NCBI GenBank assembly: GCA_019752045.1
Contig: JAIEMP010000003.1
Location: forward strand, 1-64,000
DNA from: Chitinophagaceae bacterium
GTDB lineage: Bacteria > Bacteroidota > Bacteroidia > Chitinophagales > Chitinophagaceae
Direction of reading: 5' to 3'
Length of the DNA stretch: 64,000 bases
A model generated the notes under the pieces. That model was given only the letters and a program-made list of their open reading frames with translations, was not told the origin of the DNA and did no database searches. A program made the position numbers and the translations under genes. The stretch's first letter is position 1; the number at the start of each line of letters is the position of its first letter. This document shows positions 53,286-62,161 of the stretch, in pieces.

Positions 53286-53762
53286 TTATGGCTCTTTAGT
53301 ATAGTAATAACGATCGCCTCCTTCGCTTTTAAAGTAATTTTCAAATATCAAAGTGTCGTTGACCAATCTATCTGCAACCCAATTGTTTCGGTAGCCGTAA
53401 ATGTCACGATTAAACATAAGAACATAAGCATAAGTTGAGTTGGCTCCTAGTGGTAATTGAAGCCATTCATAAACTAGTTTTTCTCTTATTACTATGTTAT
53501 TGATTGTATTTTCTCGTCTTATTGAGTCTACCGGAAAAAAAATAAGATATACTCTTACACTGTCAGGTATTATTATGTTATTGACACCTGCAATTGTACC
53601 TATTTCTGCACGATGTAATCGCCAATGTCCATTAAGAAATTTTTTTAATTCAGAAAGCGAAAGGTTTTTCAAGTCTCTCGTACCTTTTATTGTAATTTCT
53701 TTTTTACATGAAAATAAGATGCACACACACACACCAAAAAAGACTGATTTTATTTTTTTCAT
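53286..53762 (-). CDS. Putative lipoprotein B of a duplicated locus
   Basis: A 158-residue lipoprotein with signal and lipobox (VFFGVCVCILFSC, Cys19). The mature part resembles lipoprotein A at 52046: SLSELKKFLNGHWRLHRAEIG against SLTAIKNEVVGNWKIHYSYG, and NNWVADRLVNDTLIFEN against SWIVDYKIKDTLVLVDN. Function unknown. The divergent partner regulator is only a remnant. The region is AT-rich compared with its neighbours, which suggests a locus gained or degrading. Confidence 0.7.
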   Translation of the reverse strand: MKKIKSVFFGVCVCILFSCKKEITIKGTRDLKNLSLSELKKFLNGHWRLHRAEIGTIAGVNNIIIPDSVRVYLIFFPVDSIRRENTINNIVIREKLVYEWLQLPLGANSTYAYVLMFNRDIYGYRNNWVADRLVNDTLIFENYFKSEGGDRYYYTKEP

Positions 53763-54187
53763 AATGTATAGTTAGATGATCTTACTAAATACTAAAACTA
53801 TGATAACATGGTGTAAAATAATTTTACGTGGTGGACTACAGTCGGTGCTAGCAATATCGATAATGAAGTTAAGCATTAGGTGTTTTGGTTACTTACAAAT
53901 ACAAATTAAGAATATTTATATTTATTTGCAAATTATTTTTTTATTGCTTTAAATTGTATTTACTTAGAAAAGATAATTGTGTTGTAAAAGAACTTTAGGT
54001 AAAAAGTATGAGTCAGAAATACGGAAATTACGGTTTGTAAGCCTTAATAAATAATGATCATGATTTTTACGAAACAGTTGTTCTTATTCACAACAGATTT
54101 GTTTTGCCTTTTTAGTAGATCTTTTTATTTTCTACTGTAACAATGGACGCAAAGCAAACAAATTACCTGACTTATAGTGGTGTAAAA
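53763..54187. other. AT-rich intergenic stretch with a decayed XRE-regulator copy
   Basis: This 425-bp gap is AT-rich. At about 53985-54040 a piece resembles the XRE gene near 52745-52785: AATACGGAAATTACGG against AATACGGGAATTACGG, and in one frame IRKLRFVSLNK before a stop. Further left, TACAGTCGGTGCTAGCAATA (53828) resembles a part of the gap before the intact XRE gene. No complete reading frame remains. Confidence 0.5.
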
Positions 54188-54219
54188 AAGAATCCCCTCA
54201 ATGTATTGAGGGGATTCTT
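54188..54219 (-). terminator. Terminator after the RND transporter gene
   Basis: AAGAATCCCCTCAAT (54188-54202) and ATTGAGGGGATTCTT (54205-54219) form a 15-bp perfect stem with a GT loop, flanked by A/T runs on both sides. It lies about 20 bp past the stop of the RND gene on the minus strand. Confidence 0.92.
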
Positions 54220-54240
54220 AAATTAAAATTAGCTTATCAG

Positions 54241-57200
54241 TTATATTTTCGATGGTACTGTTTTACGTTGTTGTCCAACCCATACTTTTTTACCTTGTAT
54301 AAATCTTCCGAGGTACATGATACCTACAAAGATGAAAAAGAACGGACCAAGAAAACCAAGCAGGGCAATATATCTTGTGCCATAGAATTTCTCCATTGGT
54401 CTTCTTAAACGCTCTGCAATGATGTACATACTTGGTACCATCATCAGCGTTAAGAAGAAGGCGAAGATTAAACCATAGATGATGGTCCAGCTAAGCGGTC
54501 CCCAGAACACCACGCTATCACCACCAAAGAAAATCTTTGGATTGAGATGCTGGAACAGGGAAACGAAATCAATATTAAAACCAACTGCCAGCGGTAATAA
54601 ACCAAGCATGGTTGCCAACGCTGTTAGCAATACCGGAATGATACGGATCTTTCCTGCCTGTATGGTTGCTTCTCTTGTTTTATAACCACGGCCCCGGAGT
54701 TCATCGGTAAATTCAATCAACAAAATACCATTCTTAATTACAATACCTGCTAATCCTACAATACCAACACCCAACATGATGGTTGCAATTACTTTTCCTG
54801 TAATAGCATAACCCAGCATTACACCAATGATGCTGAAGAAGATTTCTGTAATGATGATAAATGGTTTACTCATACTGTTGAATTGCAACACCAGAATGAG
54901 GAAGATCAAACCAATGGCAATCACCAGCGCTGTACCAAGGAATGCAGATGTTTCTGCTTCCTGCTCACTTTGTCCGCTTTGGCGGATGGTTACATCTTCC
55001 GGTATTTTCACCTTCGATTTAAAGTCATCAATCTTCAACTTCAATGCAGCATTGATAGGAGCAGCCTGTGTAGGATCTGCTACGTTGGATTGTAATTGAA
55101 TGGTTCGTTTAAGGTTCTTCCGTTTTACACCACCACTTGTACTGGTATAATCAAACGTTGCAATGGCATTGATCGGCACCTGTTTAATTTGACCGGTATT
55201 GAAATCACGGAACGTGATTTTCATATTCATGAGATCCTGAATATTGTTGCGCTGCAGATCACTGTAACGCAATTGAATTTTATATTCATCCTCATCATCT
55301 TTCAGCTTGCTTACTTCTTTACCAAACAGCGCCGTTCTTATTTCAAGCCCCACCTGCGCCGTACTTACACCTTCAATTAATGCACGTTCACGGTCAACAC
55401 TAACTGTAATTTCAGGATTATTCAAATCAACATCCATCAACAGGTTGTCAATACCTTCCACACGGTTTGTATCAAGATAATTGTATAACCCCGTTGCAAC
55501 TTTTGCAATATTGTTGAAGTTGTCGCCAACAATTTCAATGTTCACCGGGGGATCTGTAGGAGGACCACCACCTTCCTGTTCAACACTGATGCTTGCACCG
55601 GGAATGCCTTTTATGTTTTCACGTATTTCATCAATATAAACTTTTGTTGATTTGCCATGACGCTTTTCGAACTCAACAAACGAAACCTGTATGCGACCTA
55701 AGTTTGGTTGTACACTGCGATTATTATCTTCGGGTTTGTTAGCACTTACTGCAACGTTTGCAATGATACTTTCAACAATAGAACCCTCTGCTCCCGGTTT
55801 TTCTTTCTCCAGTACTTTGTATACTTTCTTTTCGAGCAGTTGTGTAACGGAATCGGTATACTTTACATCAGTACCCACCGGCATTTTCAAGTACACATAA
55901 ATAAAGTTGGGATCACCACTCGGGAAAAAAGTAGAAGAGTTGCCACGCAATAACAACAAACCAAGTGCAATGGGGAAGAGGATAAATAAAGAGGTCAGCA
56001 TCAATGCAGGTCTCCATCCTTTTAATACCCAACGCAACATGTTCTCATAACTGTTCATGAGTTTGGGTAATACTTTTTCCTGGAAGAAGTAAATTGCATC
56101 TCTCAACACAAAACGGTTCAGTACTGCCATCAATGCCATAAAGAACAAGAAATTACCAATGCCATGATTGCCCACAACATGCATTACTGCGCCTAAGAAA
56201 ATAAATGCCCACCAATGCCACTTACGGAAGATGGCACTCTTTCTGTCATCAAATTCTCTACCTTCCGGTTTCATAAAGCTCACGGCAAATACCGGGTTCA
56301 TGATAAAGGCAACAATCAATGATGCAGCTAATGTAAGAATCAACATGGTTGGCAGATAGATCATGAACTTACCAATAATCCCTTTCCAGAAAAGCAATGG
56401 AAAAAATGGAGCAAGAGTTGTTGCAGTACCTGCTAATACAGGAATAAAGATTTCGCCTGCAGCTTCTTTGGCACTGCGTATAACAGGAACCTTTCCGTTA
56501 TGATAAATACGGTGTGTATTTTCAATGACCACAATGGCATCATCTACAATAATACCCAAGCCAAATAACAATGCAAAGAGTACAATAAAGTTGAGAGTAA
56601 CAGGTGTACCCACAATTGCATCGGCAACAGGTAAAAATAAAAAAGCCACAAACACACTCAACGGTACACTCAAAGCTACAAAGAAGGCGTTGGTAACACC
56701 CATAAAGAACATGAGGATTAGCAACACCAATACAAACCCAATGATAATGGTATTTACCAGTTCATCAAACGATGTTTTGGTTTGTTTACTCTGATCGCCT
56801 GTGATGGTTACTTTGAGATCTTTTGGTAACAGGTCGTTGTCCTGCATATCCTGAACAGCGGCTTTAATTTTATCAGCTGCATTGATCAGGTTTTCGCCAC
56901 TGCGTTTTACAATGTTAAGTGTAATTACATTTTTGCCATCTAAACGGGCAAAGCTTTCTTTTTGCTTAACGGTATCTTTTATGGTAGCAATATCTTTTAA
57001 ATAAACAGGAGCACCACTTACACCTTTTACAATAATATTATTTAAGTCGAACGCACTGTTAAACTGTCCACGTACACGAACGGTACGTTGCATGGTTCCT
57101 ATTTCTATTTGTCCGCCACTGATATCATTGTTCTCTCTGGCAATGGCGCTTTCAATATCGTTGAATGTAATACGTGAAGCAGCCATGCGGTATGGATCAA

Positions 57201-57810
57201 CGTTTACCTGTATTTCACGTTCAGGTGCGCCCACAATATCAGCTCTGGTGATTTCTTTCAGTTCTTCAAAACGGTCCTGCAGGTTATCTGCATATTGTTT
57301 CAGTTTGATGGGATCAAAATCGCCACTGATATTTACGAACATGATGGGCATTTCACTAAATGCAAATTCCTGCACATCGGGTTGTACTGTAAGATCCTGT
57401 GGTAAATCTGTTCTTGATTTATCCACCGCATCTTTTACTTTTTGTTTGGCCAGATCTACTTTTACATCTGTATCAAACTCAACAACAATCAGTGAAAAAT
57501 CCTGTTGAGAAGTAGATTGAACTTTGATCACTCTTGCACCACTGATGCTTTTTATTTGTTTTTCAATGGGTCTTGTTACAAGGTTTTCAATATCGCCGGG
57601 AGAGTTACCAACATATACAGTGGCTACTGAAATCGTAGGCACCACAATATCAGGATACTGCTCCTTGGGCATGGTATTGAATTTGAATAAACCATACACG
57701 GAAATGATTATGGTGATGATATAGATGGCCGTGCGGTTATCTATACTCCAGCTGCTGGGCTTAAACTCCTTAAACTTTTTTCCGAGCCCTTCTAATATTT
57801 TTGATTGCAT
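54241..57810 (-). CDS. RND efflux permease (AcrB/HAE1-like)
   Basis: An inner-membrane proton-driven drug exporter of 1189 residues. The N-terminal SWSIDNRTAIYIITIIISVYGLFKFNTMPKEQYPDI, the TM4 acid pair GIIVDDAIVVIENT and the internal repeat in the second half are standard. Compared with AcrB it has two extra hydrophobic segments between the halves (WWAFIFLGAVMHVVG and FLFFMALMAVLNRF) and one extra C-terminal helix (FLGPFFFIFVGIMYLGRF). It is the last gene of the tetR-tolC-MFP-RND operon. The substrate is unknown. Confidence 0.93.
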   Translation of the reverse strand: MQSKILEGLGKKFKEFKPSSWSIDNRTAIYIITIIISVYGLFKFNTMPKEQYPDIVVPTISVATVYVGNSPGDIENLVTRPIEKQIKSISGARVIKVQSTSQQDFSLIVVEFDTDVKVDLAKQKVKDAVDKSRTDLPQDLTVQPDVQEFAFSEMPIMFVNISGDFDPIKLKQYADNLQDRFEELKEITRADIVGAPEREIQVNVDPYRMAASRITFNDIESAIARENNDISGGQIEIGTMQRTVRVRGQFNSAFDLNNIIVKGVSGAPVYLKDIATIKDTVKQKESFARLDGKNVITLNIVKRSGENLINAADKIKAAVQDMQDNDLLPKDLKVTITGDQSKQTKTSFDELVNTIIIGFVLVLLILMFFMGVTNAFFVALSVPLSVFVAFLFLPVADAIVGTPVTLNFIVLFALLFGLGIIVDDAIVVIENTHRIYHNGKVPVIRSAKEAAGEIFIPVLAGTATTLAPFFPLLFWKGIIGKFMIYLPTMLILTLAASLIVAFIMNPVFAVSFMKPEGREFDDRKSAIFRKWHWWAFIFLGAVMHVVGNHGIGNFLFFMALMAVLNRFVLRDAIYFFQEKVLPKLMNSYENMLRWVLKGWRPALMLTSLFILFPIALGLLLLRGNSSTFFPSGDPNFIYVYLKMPVGTDVKYTDSVTQLLEKKVYKVLEKEKPGAEGSIVESIIANVAVSANKPEDNNRSVQPNLGRIQVSFVEFEKRHGKSTKVYIDEIRENIKGIPGASISVEQEGGGPPTDPPVNIEIVGDNFNNIAKVATGLYNYLDTNRVEGIDNLLMDVDLNNPEITVSVDRERALIEGVSTAQVGLEIRTALFGKEVSKLKDDEDEYKIQLRYSDLQRNNIQDLMNMKITFRDFNTGQIKQVPINAIATFDYTSTSGGVKRKNLKRTIQLQSNVADPTQAAPINAALKLKIDDFKSKVKIPEDVTIRQSGQSEQEAETSAFLGTALVIAIGLIFLILVLQFNSMSKPFIIITEIFFSIIGVMLGYAITGKVIATIMLGVGIVGLAGIVIKNGILLIEFTDELRGRGYKTREATIQAGKIRIIPVLLTALATMLGLLPLAVGFNIDFVSLFQHLNPKIFFGGDSVVFWGPLSWTIIYGLIFAFFLTLMMVPSMYIIAERLRRPMEKFYGTRYIALLGFLGPFFFIFVGIMYLGRFIQGKKVWVGQQRKTVPSKI

Positions 57811-57985
57811 AGTATGTTGTTATGTAGTAAAGCCTCTTCCTTATTCTCCCGAAGTTGCGGAAGAGGCTTTGCTATGTGTTAATTTCAGCTTTTATCATTC
57901 AGCATTTCATCTTTTTTGCTTTGTTCAACATTTGAAAAGCAGCTTATTTAAAATTTTGCTCTTCGAAAAGCATGGGCTGCGTTTA

Positions 57986-58017
57986 GAACCCTCCCCCTCC
58001 GGGGAGCAGGAGGGGCC
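57986..58017. repeat. GC-rich dispersed repeat between RND and MFP genes
   Basis: AACCCTCCCCCTCCGGGGAG followed by CAGGAGGGGCC is a palindromic member of the same family as 34259 and 48748. It fills part of the 209-bp gap between the adaptor and permease genes and might separate their expression. Confidence 0.5.
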
Positions 58018-58019
58018 TC

Positions 58020-59186
58020 TTATGATGTTGTTACAACCTGCTTATCGTACACTGTTTGGTATCCTTCCGTAATCAACTGCATACCTGCCTGCAAACCGGC
58101 TTTAATCTCAATCTTATCGTTGTATGATTCACCTACAACCACCGGCTTCTTCACTGCAACACTTCTTCCTTTGCTGTCTTTCTCTACAACAAAAACATAC
58201 TTGCCTTTATCATCTGTCTGCACCAGATTAACAGGTATCACTACTGCATTGGGTGCATTGTAATCCTTAATACGCATGCCGGCAATAGAGTTTGGACGTA
58301 CACCGCCACCGGGTATATTTGCTTCCACTGTAAATGTTCTGGAGCTTGGGTTGATGGTTTGTGAAGCAATCTTCACTGTTGAGTTGAATGTTTTATTGAG
58401 ATCAGGCAATGAAACAATTACCGGACTGCCAACTCGTACACGGTTCATATAGTTTTCAGGAACTTCAACTACGGCTTTGAGTGTGCTGTTGTTTACGATC
58501 CTGATCTGGAAACCTGCAGCATTAGCACCAACAAACAATTCACCTACTCTGATGTTCACAATGTCTGCAATACCGCTTACAGGTGAGTACACTGTATATA
58601 ATTTAATTTGTTCGTTAATGGTTGCAATGGATTTTTCCAATGCATCTACATTGTTCTTTGCCTGTAATAACTGCAACTCCGATCCAATGTTCTGATCCCA
58701 CAGATTCTTTGTACGCTGGTACACATCTTTTGCAAGGGTTAATTGTGTTTGTGAAATTTGTATTTGCTGACGTAATACTTTATCATCCATTTTCAGCACC
58801 AGCTGACCTTGCTTTACATACTGACCTTCTTTTATGTAGATAGCTGTCACTACACCACCTTGTCCGTTGGGAGGAGCAATGTAAGAGATATTGTCTGCAT
58901 CAATTTTTCCCTGCAGATCAATATAATGAGAGAAGTCTTCGGTTGTAACAGGAGCAACTGCAATCAATTTTGCTTTGTCTTGTTTTGCAGCCGATGTATC
59001 GAGCTTTTCAATTTCTTCTTCCAGTGTTTTAATTTCTGTTGAAGTTTTGGACATCAGCTGTTTTAATTCTTCCAGTTTCGCTTTCTTTTCGCCGAGTATT
59101 CCTTTTTTTTCTTTTGCTCCCTGTCCGCAGGAAACAAAAGCAAATGCTAAACCGGCGATGAGTGCGTATTGAACAATGCGTTTCAT
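58020..59186 (-). CDS. RND periplasmic adaptor (membrane fusion) lipoprotein
   Basis: A 388-residue adaptor with a lipoprotein signal (ALIAGLAFAFVSC, Cys20). A coiled region follows (KAKLEELKQLMSKTSTEIKTLEEEIEKLD, about 33-62), then the lipoyl half-motif IAPPNGQGGVVTAIYIKEGQYVKQGQLVLKMDD. Next come the alpha-hairpin (LRQQIQISQTQLTLAKDVYQRTKN) and the second lipoyl part VYSPVSGIADIVNIRVGELF. Barrel and membrane-proximal domains complete it. It bridges the permease and the TolC-like channel. An extra N-terminal coil ahead of the first lipoyl part is unusual. Confidence 0.93.
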   Translation of the reverse strand: MKRIVQYALIAGLAFAFVSCGQGAKEKKGILGEKKAKLEELKQLMSKTSTEIKTLEEEIEKLDTSAAKQDKAKLIAVAPVTTEDFSHYIDLQGKIDADNISYIAPPNGQGGVVTAIYIKEGQYVKQGQLVLKMDDKVLRQQIQISQTQLTLAKDVYQRTKNLWDQNIGSELQLLQAKNNVDALEKSIATINEQIKLYTVYSPVSGIADIVNIRVGELFVGANAAGFQIRIVNNSTLKAVVEVPENYMNRVRVGSPVIVSLPDLNKTFNSTVKIASQTINPSSRTFTVEANIPGGGVRPNSIAGMRIKDYNAPNAVVIPVNLVQTDDKGKYVFVVEKDSKGRSVAVKKPVVVGESYNDKIEIKAGLQAGMQLITEGYQTVYDKQVVTTS

Positions 59187-59215
59187 GTTATTTAGTTTAT
59201 AGTAATGGTTGATGA

Positions 59216-60631
59216 TTAGTTTAATTTTCCAATGGCTTTTAAATAGCTGATCTTGGCAACTACTGCGTTGTACAATGCATCAAAGTAACTGCCCTGTGCA
59301 CGCTGTAACTCCGTATCTGCCTGTAAAATTTCAAAACTGCTGCCTACGCCCTGCTCATATTTTTTCTTCGTGGTGTTGTACACCCGTTCTGCCAGCTCCA
59401 GATTTTTTTGCTGTGCATCCATGTTTAAAATGGCGTTGCGTAAATTTATTTTTGCAGCTGTCTGTTCAAAGTCAATTGCTTTTTTTACACTTTCAATGGT
59501 ATTGGTTGTTTTGTCGAGAGTATATTTCGACTGTTGAATTTTATACTTGCGTTGAAAGCCATCAAAAATGGGAACGCTCAGGTTTAAACCAATCAGATTG
59601 GAGTTAAACCAAAACCAGTTTTGTCCGGTAAAAGCCGAAAAGTTTTTGTTCAGCTGTCCCTGTTGCTGAAACTGATAAAAGAAAGCCAGCGTTGGTGCAT
59701 AGCCCAGTTTGTTGCGGCGAACATCCAGCGCCTGCAGTTTTTGTACGGTGTTGAGTAAACGTACTTCGCTGCGGTTATTGTAGTTCACTGTGCCGTCGTC
59801 CAGAATATTTTCCTTTACGCTTGCAACTGTAAGCTGATCGGTAAGTACAATTTGATCATTTTGGTTTAAACCCATTCCAAACTTTAACGAAGCATATCCC
59901 AGCTCAATAATATTTTTCAACTGTGTTTCGGTTGATTTTGTATTGTTGAAGCTTACGGTTGTTTTATCAATATCCAGTTTTTCAATAAACCCGTTTTTGA
60001 ACAGTTGTTCCTGATCGCTCAACAGTTTTTGAAAACGTTGCAGACTCTGCTGCAGTACTTTCAGTTGTTGCTCGGCTATCAGCACCTGGTAGTATGCTTT
60101 CTGCACCTGCTCACGGGTTTTATCTTCCTGCACTTTTATGTTCTCTGCTGCATACTCCATGGATGTTTTGCGTGCAATAATGCCAACAAATACATCGGGC
60201 TGAAAGAGCAACTGATTTAAACCAATACCTGCTGTAACACTCCACGGTTGTACAAAGCTGAACTCCTGTACTGTGAATTCACGTTTTGCCGGGATAGTGT
60301 TGCCTTGTCCGTCTTTTACACCTTCCTGATTCAGCACACTGTACACATCTGTTTTACCCGCACTCGGAAAAAGTACTTTAGGTAATGTAAGATAATGTGC
60401 CACCTGTGCACTGCCTGTTACCTGCGGAAGTGCAGAACCAACAATTTCTTTATTCTGTGCCAGTTGTTTTATTGAGTCAATCCGCAGATTTTTAATTTCA
60501 GCTACATTTTTTAATGCAAGGTCAACAGCCTCCTTTACACTGAGGCGATATTCCGTTTGTGCTTTTGTAAATTGGAAACCAAGAAGCAGCATTGCAGCCA
60601 GCAGCCACTTGTTTCTTACTTGTTTTTTCAT
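59216..60631 (-). CDS. TolC-family outer-membrane channel
   Basis: A 471-residue protein with a signal peptide (WLLAAMLLLGFQFTKAQ). The helical repeats of the outer-membrane factor family are visible (YRLSVKEAVDLALKN...; AYYQVLIAEQQLKVLQQSLQRFQKLL; and in the second half INLRNAILNMDAQQKNLELAERVYNTTKKKYEQGVGSSFEILQADTELQRAQGSYFDAL). It makes the outer-membrane end of the efflux pump and is second in the operon after tetR. Confidence 0.93.
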   Translation of the reverse strand: MKKQVRNKWLLAAMLLLGFQFTKAQTEYRLSVKEAVDLALKNVAEIKNLRIDSIKQLAQNKEIVGSALPQVTGSAQVAHYLTLPKVLFPSAGKTDVYSVLNQEGVKDGQGNTIPAKREFTVQEFSFVQPWSVTAGIGLNQLLFQPDVFVGIIARKTSMEYAAENIKVQEDKTREQVQKAYYQVLIAEQQLKVLQQSLQRFQKLLSDQEQLFKNGFIEKLDIDKTTVSFNNTKSTETQLKNIIELGYASLKFGMGLNQNDQIVLTDQLTVASVKENILDDGTVNYNNRSEVRLLNTVQKLQALDVRRNKLGYAPTLAFFYQFQQQGQLNKNFSAFTGQNWFWFNSNLIGLNLSVPIFDGFQRKYKIQQSKYTLDKTTNTIESVKKAIDFEQTAAKINLRNAILNMDAQQKNLELAERVYNTTKKKYEQGVGSSFEILQADTELQRAQGSYFDALYNAVVAKISYLKAIGKLN

Positions 60632-60720
60632 TGCTTGTCTTTAGTTGTGATTGTTTTTCACTTACTGTCTCGGTAAAGAATGCTGATATGTTTCTTTACG
60701 GATAGCAGGCGAGATGAATG

Positions 60721-61350
60721 TTAAGGTTTATTGTTTCTTTTTTTATGATGTTCTTCTTTGTATTTTAAAATCAGCTTGTATCCTTTTAGTGTGGCAAGAC
60801 CAAACAGAAAATGCTCCATGGTTTCTCTTGTAACATCGGCCAGGTTAAATTTACTGGGAGCAGTTGCTGCCATAGCAAACGGAACCATCATGGTTTCAAC
60901 CCGGTAACGGCTCATCATTTCAACAGGAATATCATCTCTGTACAATTCTTCTTTAATGCCTCTCCGGATGTTGTGTGCCACCACTTCCATCAAAAATTCC
61001 TCTTTCATTTTCCTGAATTTTTCAAAGGCTTTCGGGTGAAATTTTTCTGCATCATACAACACCATCGGGTTCAGCTGCGAAAACTGGTCATAGAGTTGCT
61101 CCAGCGTTAAAAAAATTTCATCAACGGCATTTCGGGCATGCTTTCTGCAAAAGGCACAGTCGTGCTGAGTTTGTGTTACCTCATCATCCATCACTGCATT
61201 TACCAATTCATCTTTTTCGGAGAAAAACTGGTAAATGGTTTTTTTGCTCATGCCAAGCTGTGTGGCAATATCATCCATTGAAACCGAGCGGATACCGTAC
61301 CGCAAAAACAGTTCATGTGCTTTTTTCTGAATGCGTTCTTTCGTTTCCAT
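60721..61350 (-). CDS. TetR-family transcriptional regulator
   Basis: A 209-residue TetR repressor. The N-terminal helix-turn-helix is ERIQKKAHELFLRYGIRSVSMDDIATQLGMSKKTIYQFFSEKDELV (about 5-50). The rest is the helical ligand-binding and dimer part with two nearby cysteines (DCAFCRKHA) that might sense oxidants. It leads the efflux operon and a 30-bp inverted repeat lies on its promoter, so self-repression and control of the pump are expected. Confidence 0.93.
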   Translation of the reverse strand: METKERIQKKAHELFLRYGIRSVSMDDIATQLGMSKKTIYQFFSEKDELVNAVMDDEVTQTQHDCAFCRKHARNAVDEIFLTLEQLYDQFSQLNPMVLYDAEKFHPKAFEKFRKMKEEFLMEVVAHNIRRGIKEELYRDDIPVEMMSRYRVETMMVPFAMAATAPSKFNLADVTRETMEHFLFGLATLKGYKLILKYKEEHHKKRNNKP

Positions 61351-61381
61351 AATTCACAACCCCGTCAATGAAAGGGAGGGC

Positions 61382-61419
61382 CAAAACTATGGAAACTTTT
61401 TTCGTGGCCAAAGTTTCCA
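61382..61419 (-). promoter_or_regulatory. tetR promoter and inverted-repeat operator
   Basis: On the minus strand TTTG (CAAA at 61409-61412), 19 bp and TAGTTTTG (CAAAACTA at 61382-61389) form a standard promoter. TGGAAACTTT (61390-61399) and AAAGTTTCCA (61410-61419) are a perfect 10-bp inverted repeat with a 10-bp spacer lying between the two boxes. This is a strong candidate operator for the TetR protein. Confidence 0.8.
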
Positions 61420-61453
61420 GCTTCTTTTTTTCTGCCTTTCATAAAAAAATAAC

Positions 61454-61486
61454 CTTGGCTTCTGGCAAATGAATACTGTACTTTTG
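61454..61486 (+). promoter_or_regulatory. Promoter of the DUF502 gene
   Basis: CTTG (61454-61457), 21 bp and TACTTTTG (61479-61486) fit the Bacteroidota -33/-7 promoter, with the ATG 19 bp further on. The divergent tetR operator lies about 35 bp upstream. Confidence 0.65.
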
Positions 61487-61505
61487 GCTGTGTAAACACA
61501 ACAAC

Positions 61506-62156
61506 ATGTTTAAAACATTCAATTACAAACGGTTACTTCAATATTTTCTGCAAGGCTTACTGGTGTTAGCTCCGGTGGTGGTTACAGGCTATGCCATTTT
61601 CTGGATTATAACCAGTATTGATGAGTTGTTACCCATTTTTACGTTTGTGGATGATGATGGAAAAGTAAAGGTGCGCAACTTTGGTTTGGGCTTTTTGATC
61701 ATCATTATGGCCATTTGTGCGGTAGGGTATCTGAGTACGTTTTTTATCCAGAGCCGGTTGTTTCATTTGTTTGATCACTGGCTTGAAAAAGCACCGGGCA
61801 TTAAATTTATTTATACCACAGTAAAAGATTTTTTTGAAGCATTTGCAGGAGAAAAGAAAAAGTTTAACCGGCCTGTACTCGCCAATATTGACGATCATGA
61901 TGTGTGGCGTGTAGGCTTTTTAACCCGTGATGATATGGATGATTTTGGGTTGAAAGATTATGTAGCTGTATATGTGCCCATGAGTTATTCCATTGCCGGT
62001 AATGTGTATCTTATTCCTGCGGGCAGAATCAAATCACTGGAAGGTCATGTAACCGGATCCGAAGCCATGAAGTTTGCCATCAGCGGTGGTGTTACAAAAA
62101 TGGACGAAGAGATCAATGAAGAAATCTTAAAAGAAGATGTTGCTGATATGAAATAA
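61506..62156 (+). CDS. DUF502 family membrane protein
   Basis: A 216-residue integral membrane protein with two N-terminal helices (about 10-40, LQGLLVLAPVVVTGYAIFWIITSI; and 55-78, FLIIIMAICAVGYLSTFFIQS). A soluble part follows with GIKFIYTTVKDFFEAF and VPMSYSIAGNVYLIPAGRI, both family-typical. Function is unknown in the family. The next gene starts 5 bp after its stop, so they form an operon. Confidence 0.9.
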   Translation: MFKTFNYKRLLQYFLQGLLVLAPVVVTGYAIFWIITSIDELLPIFTFVDDDGKVKVRNFGLGFLIIIMAICAVGYLSTFFIQSRLFHLFDHWLEKAPGIKFIYTTVKDFFEAFAGEKKKFNRPVLANIDDHDVWRVGFLTRDDMDDFGLKDYVAVYVPMSYSIAGNVYLIPAGRIKSLEGHVTGSEAMKFAISGGVTKMDEEINEEILKEDVADMK

Positions 62157-62161
62157 GATTT

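Noticed and set aside
57092-57508. 138-codon frame opposite the RND gene
   Set aside because: It is a shadow of a highly conserved transporter gene and has no signal or domain of its own.
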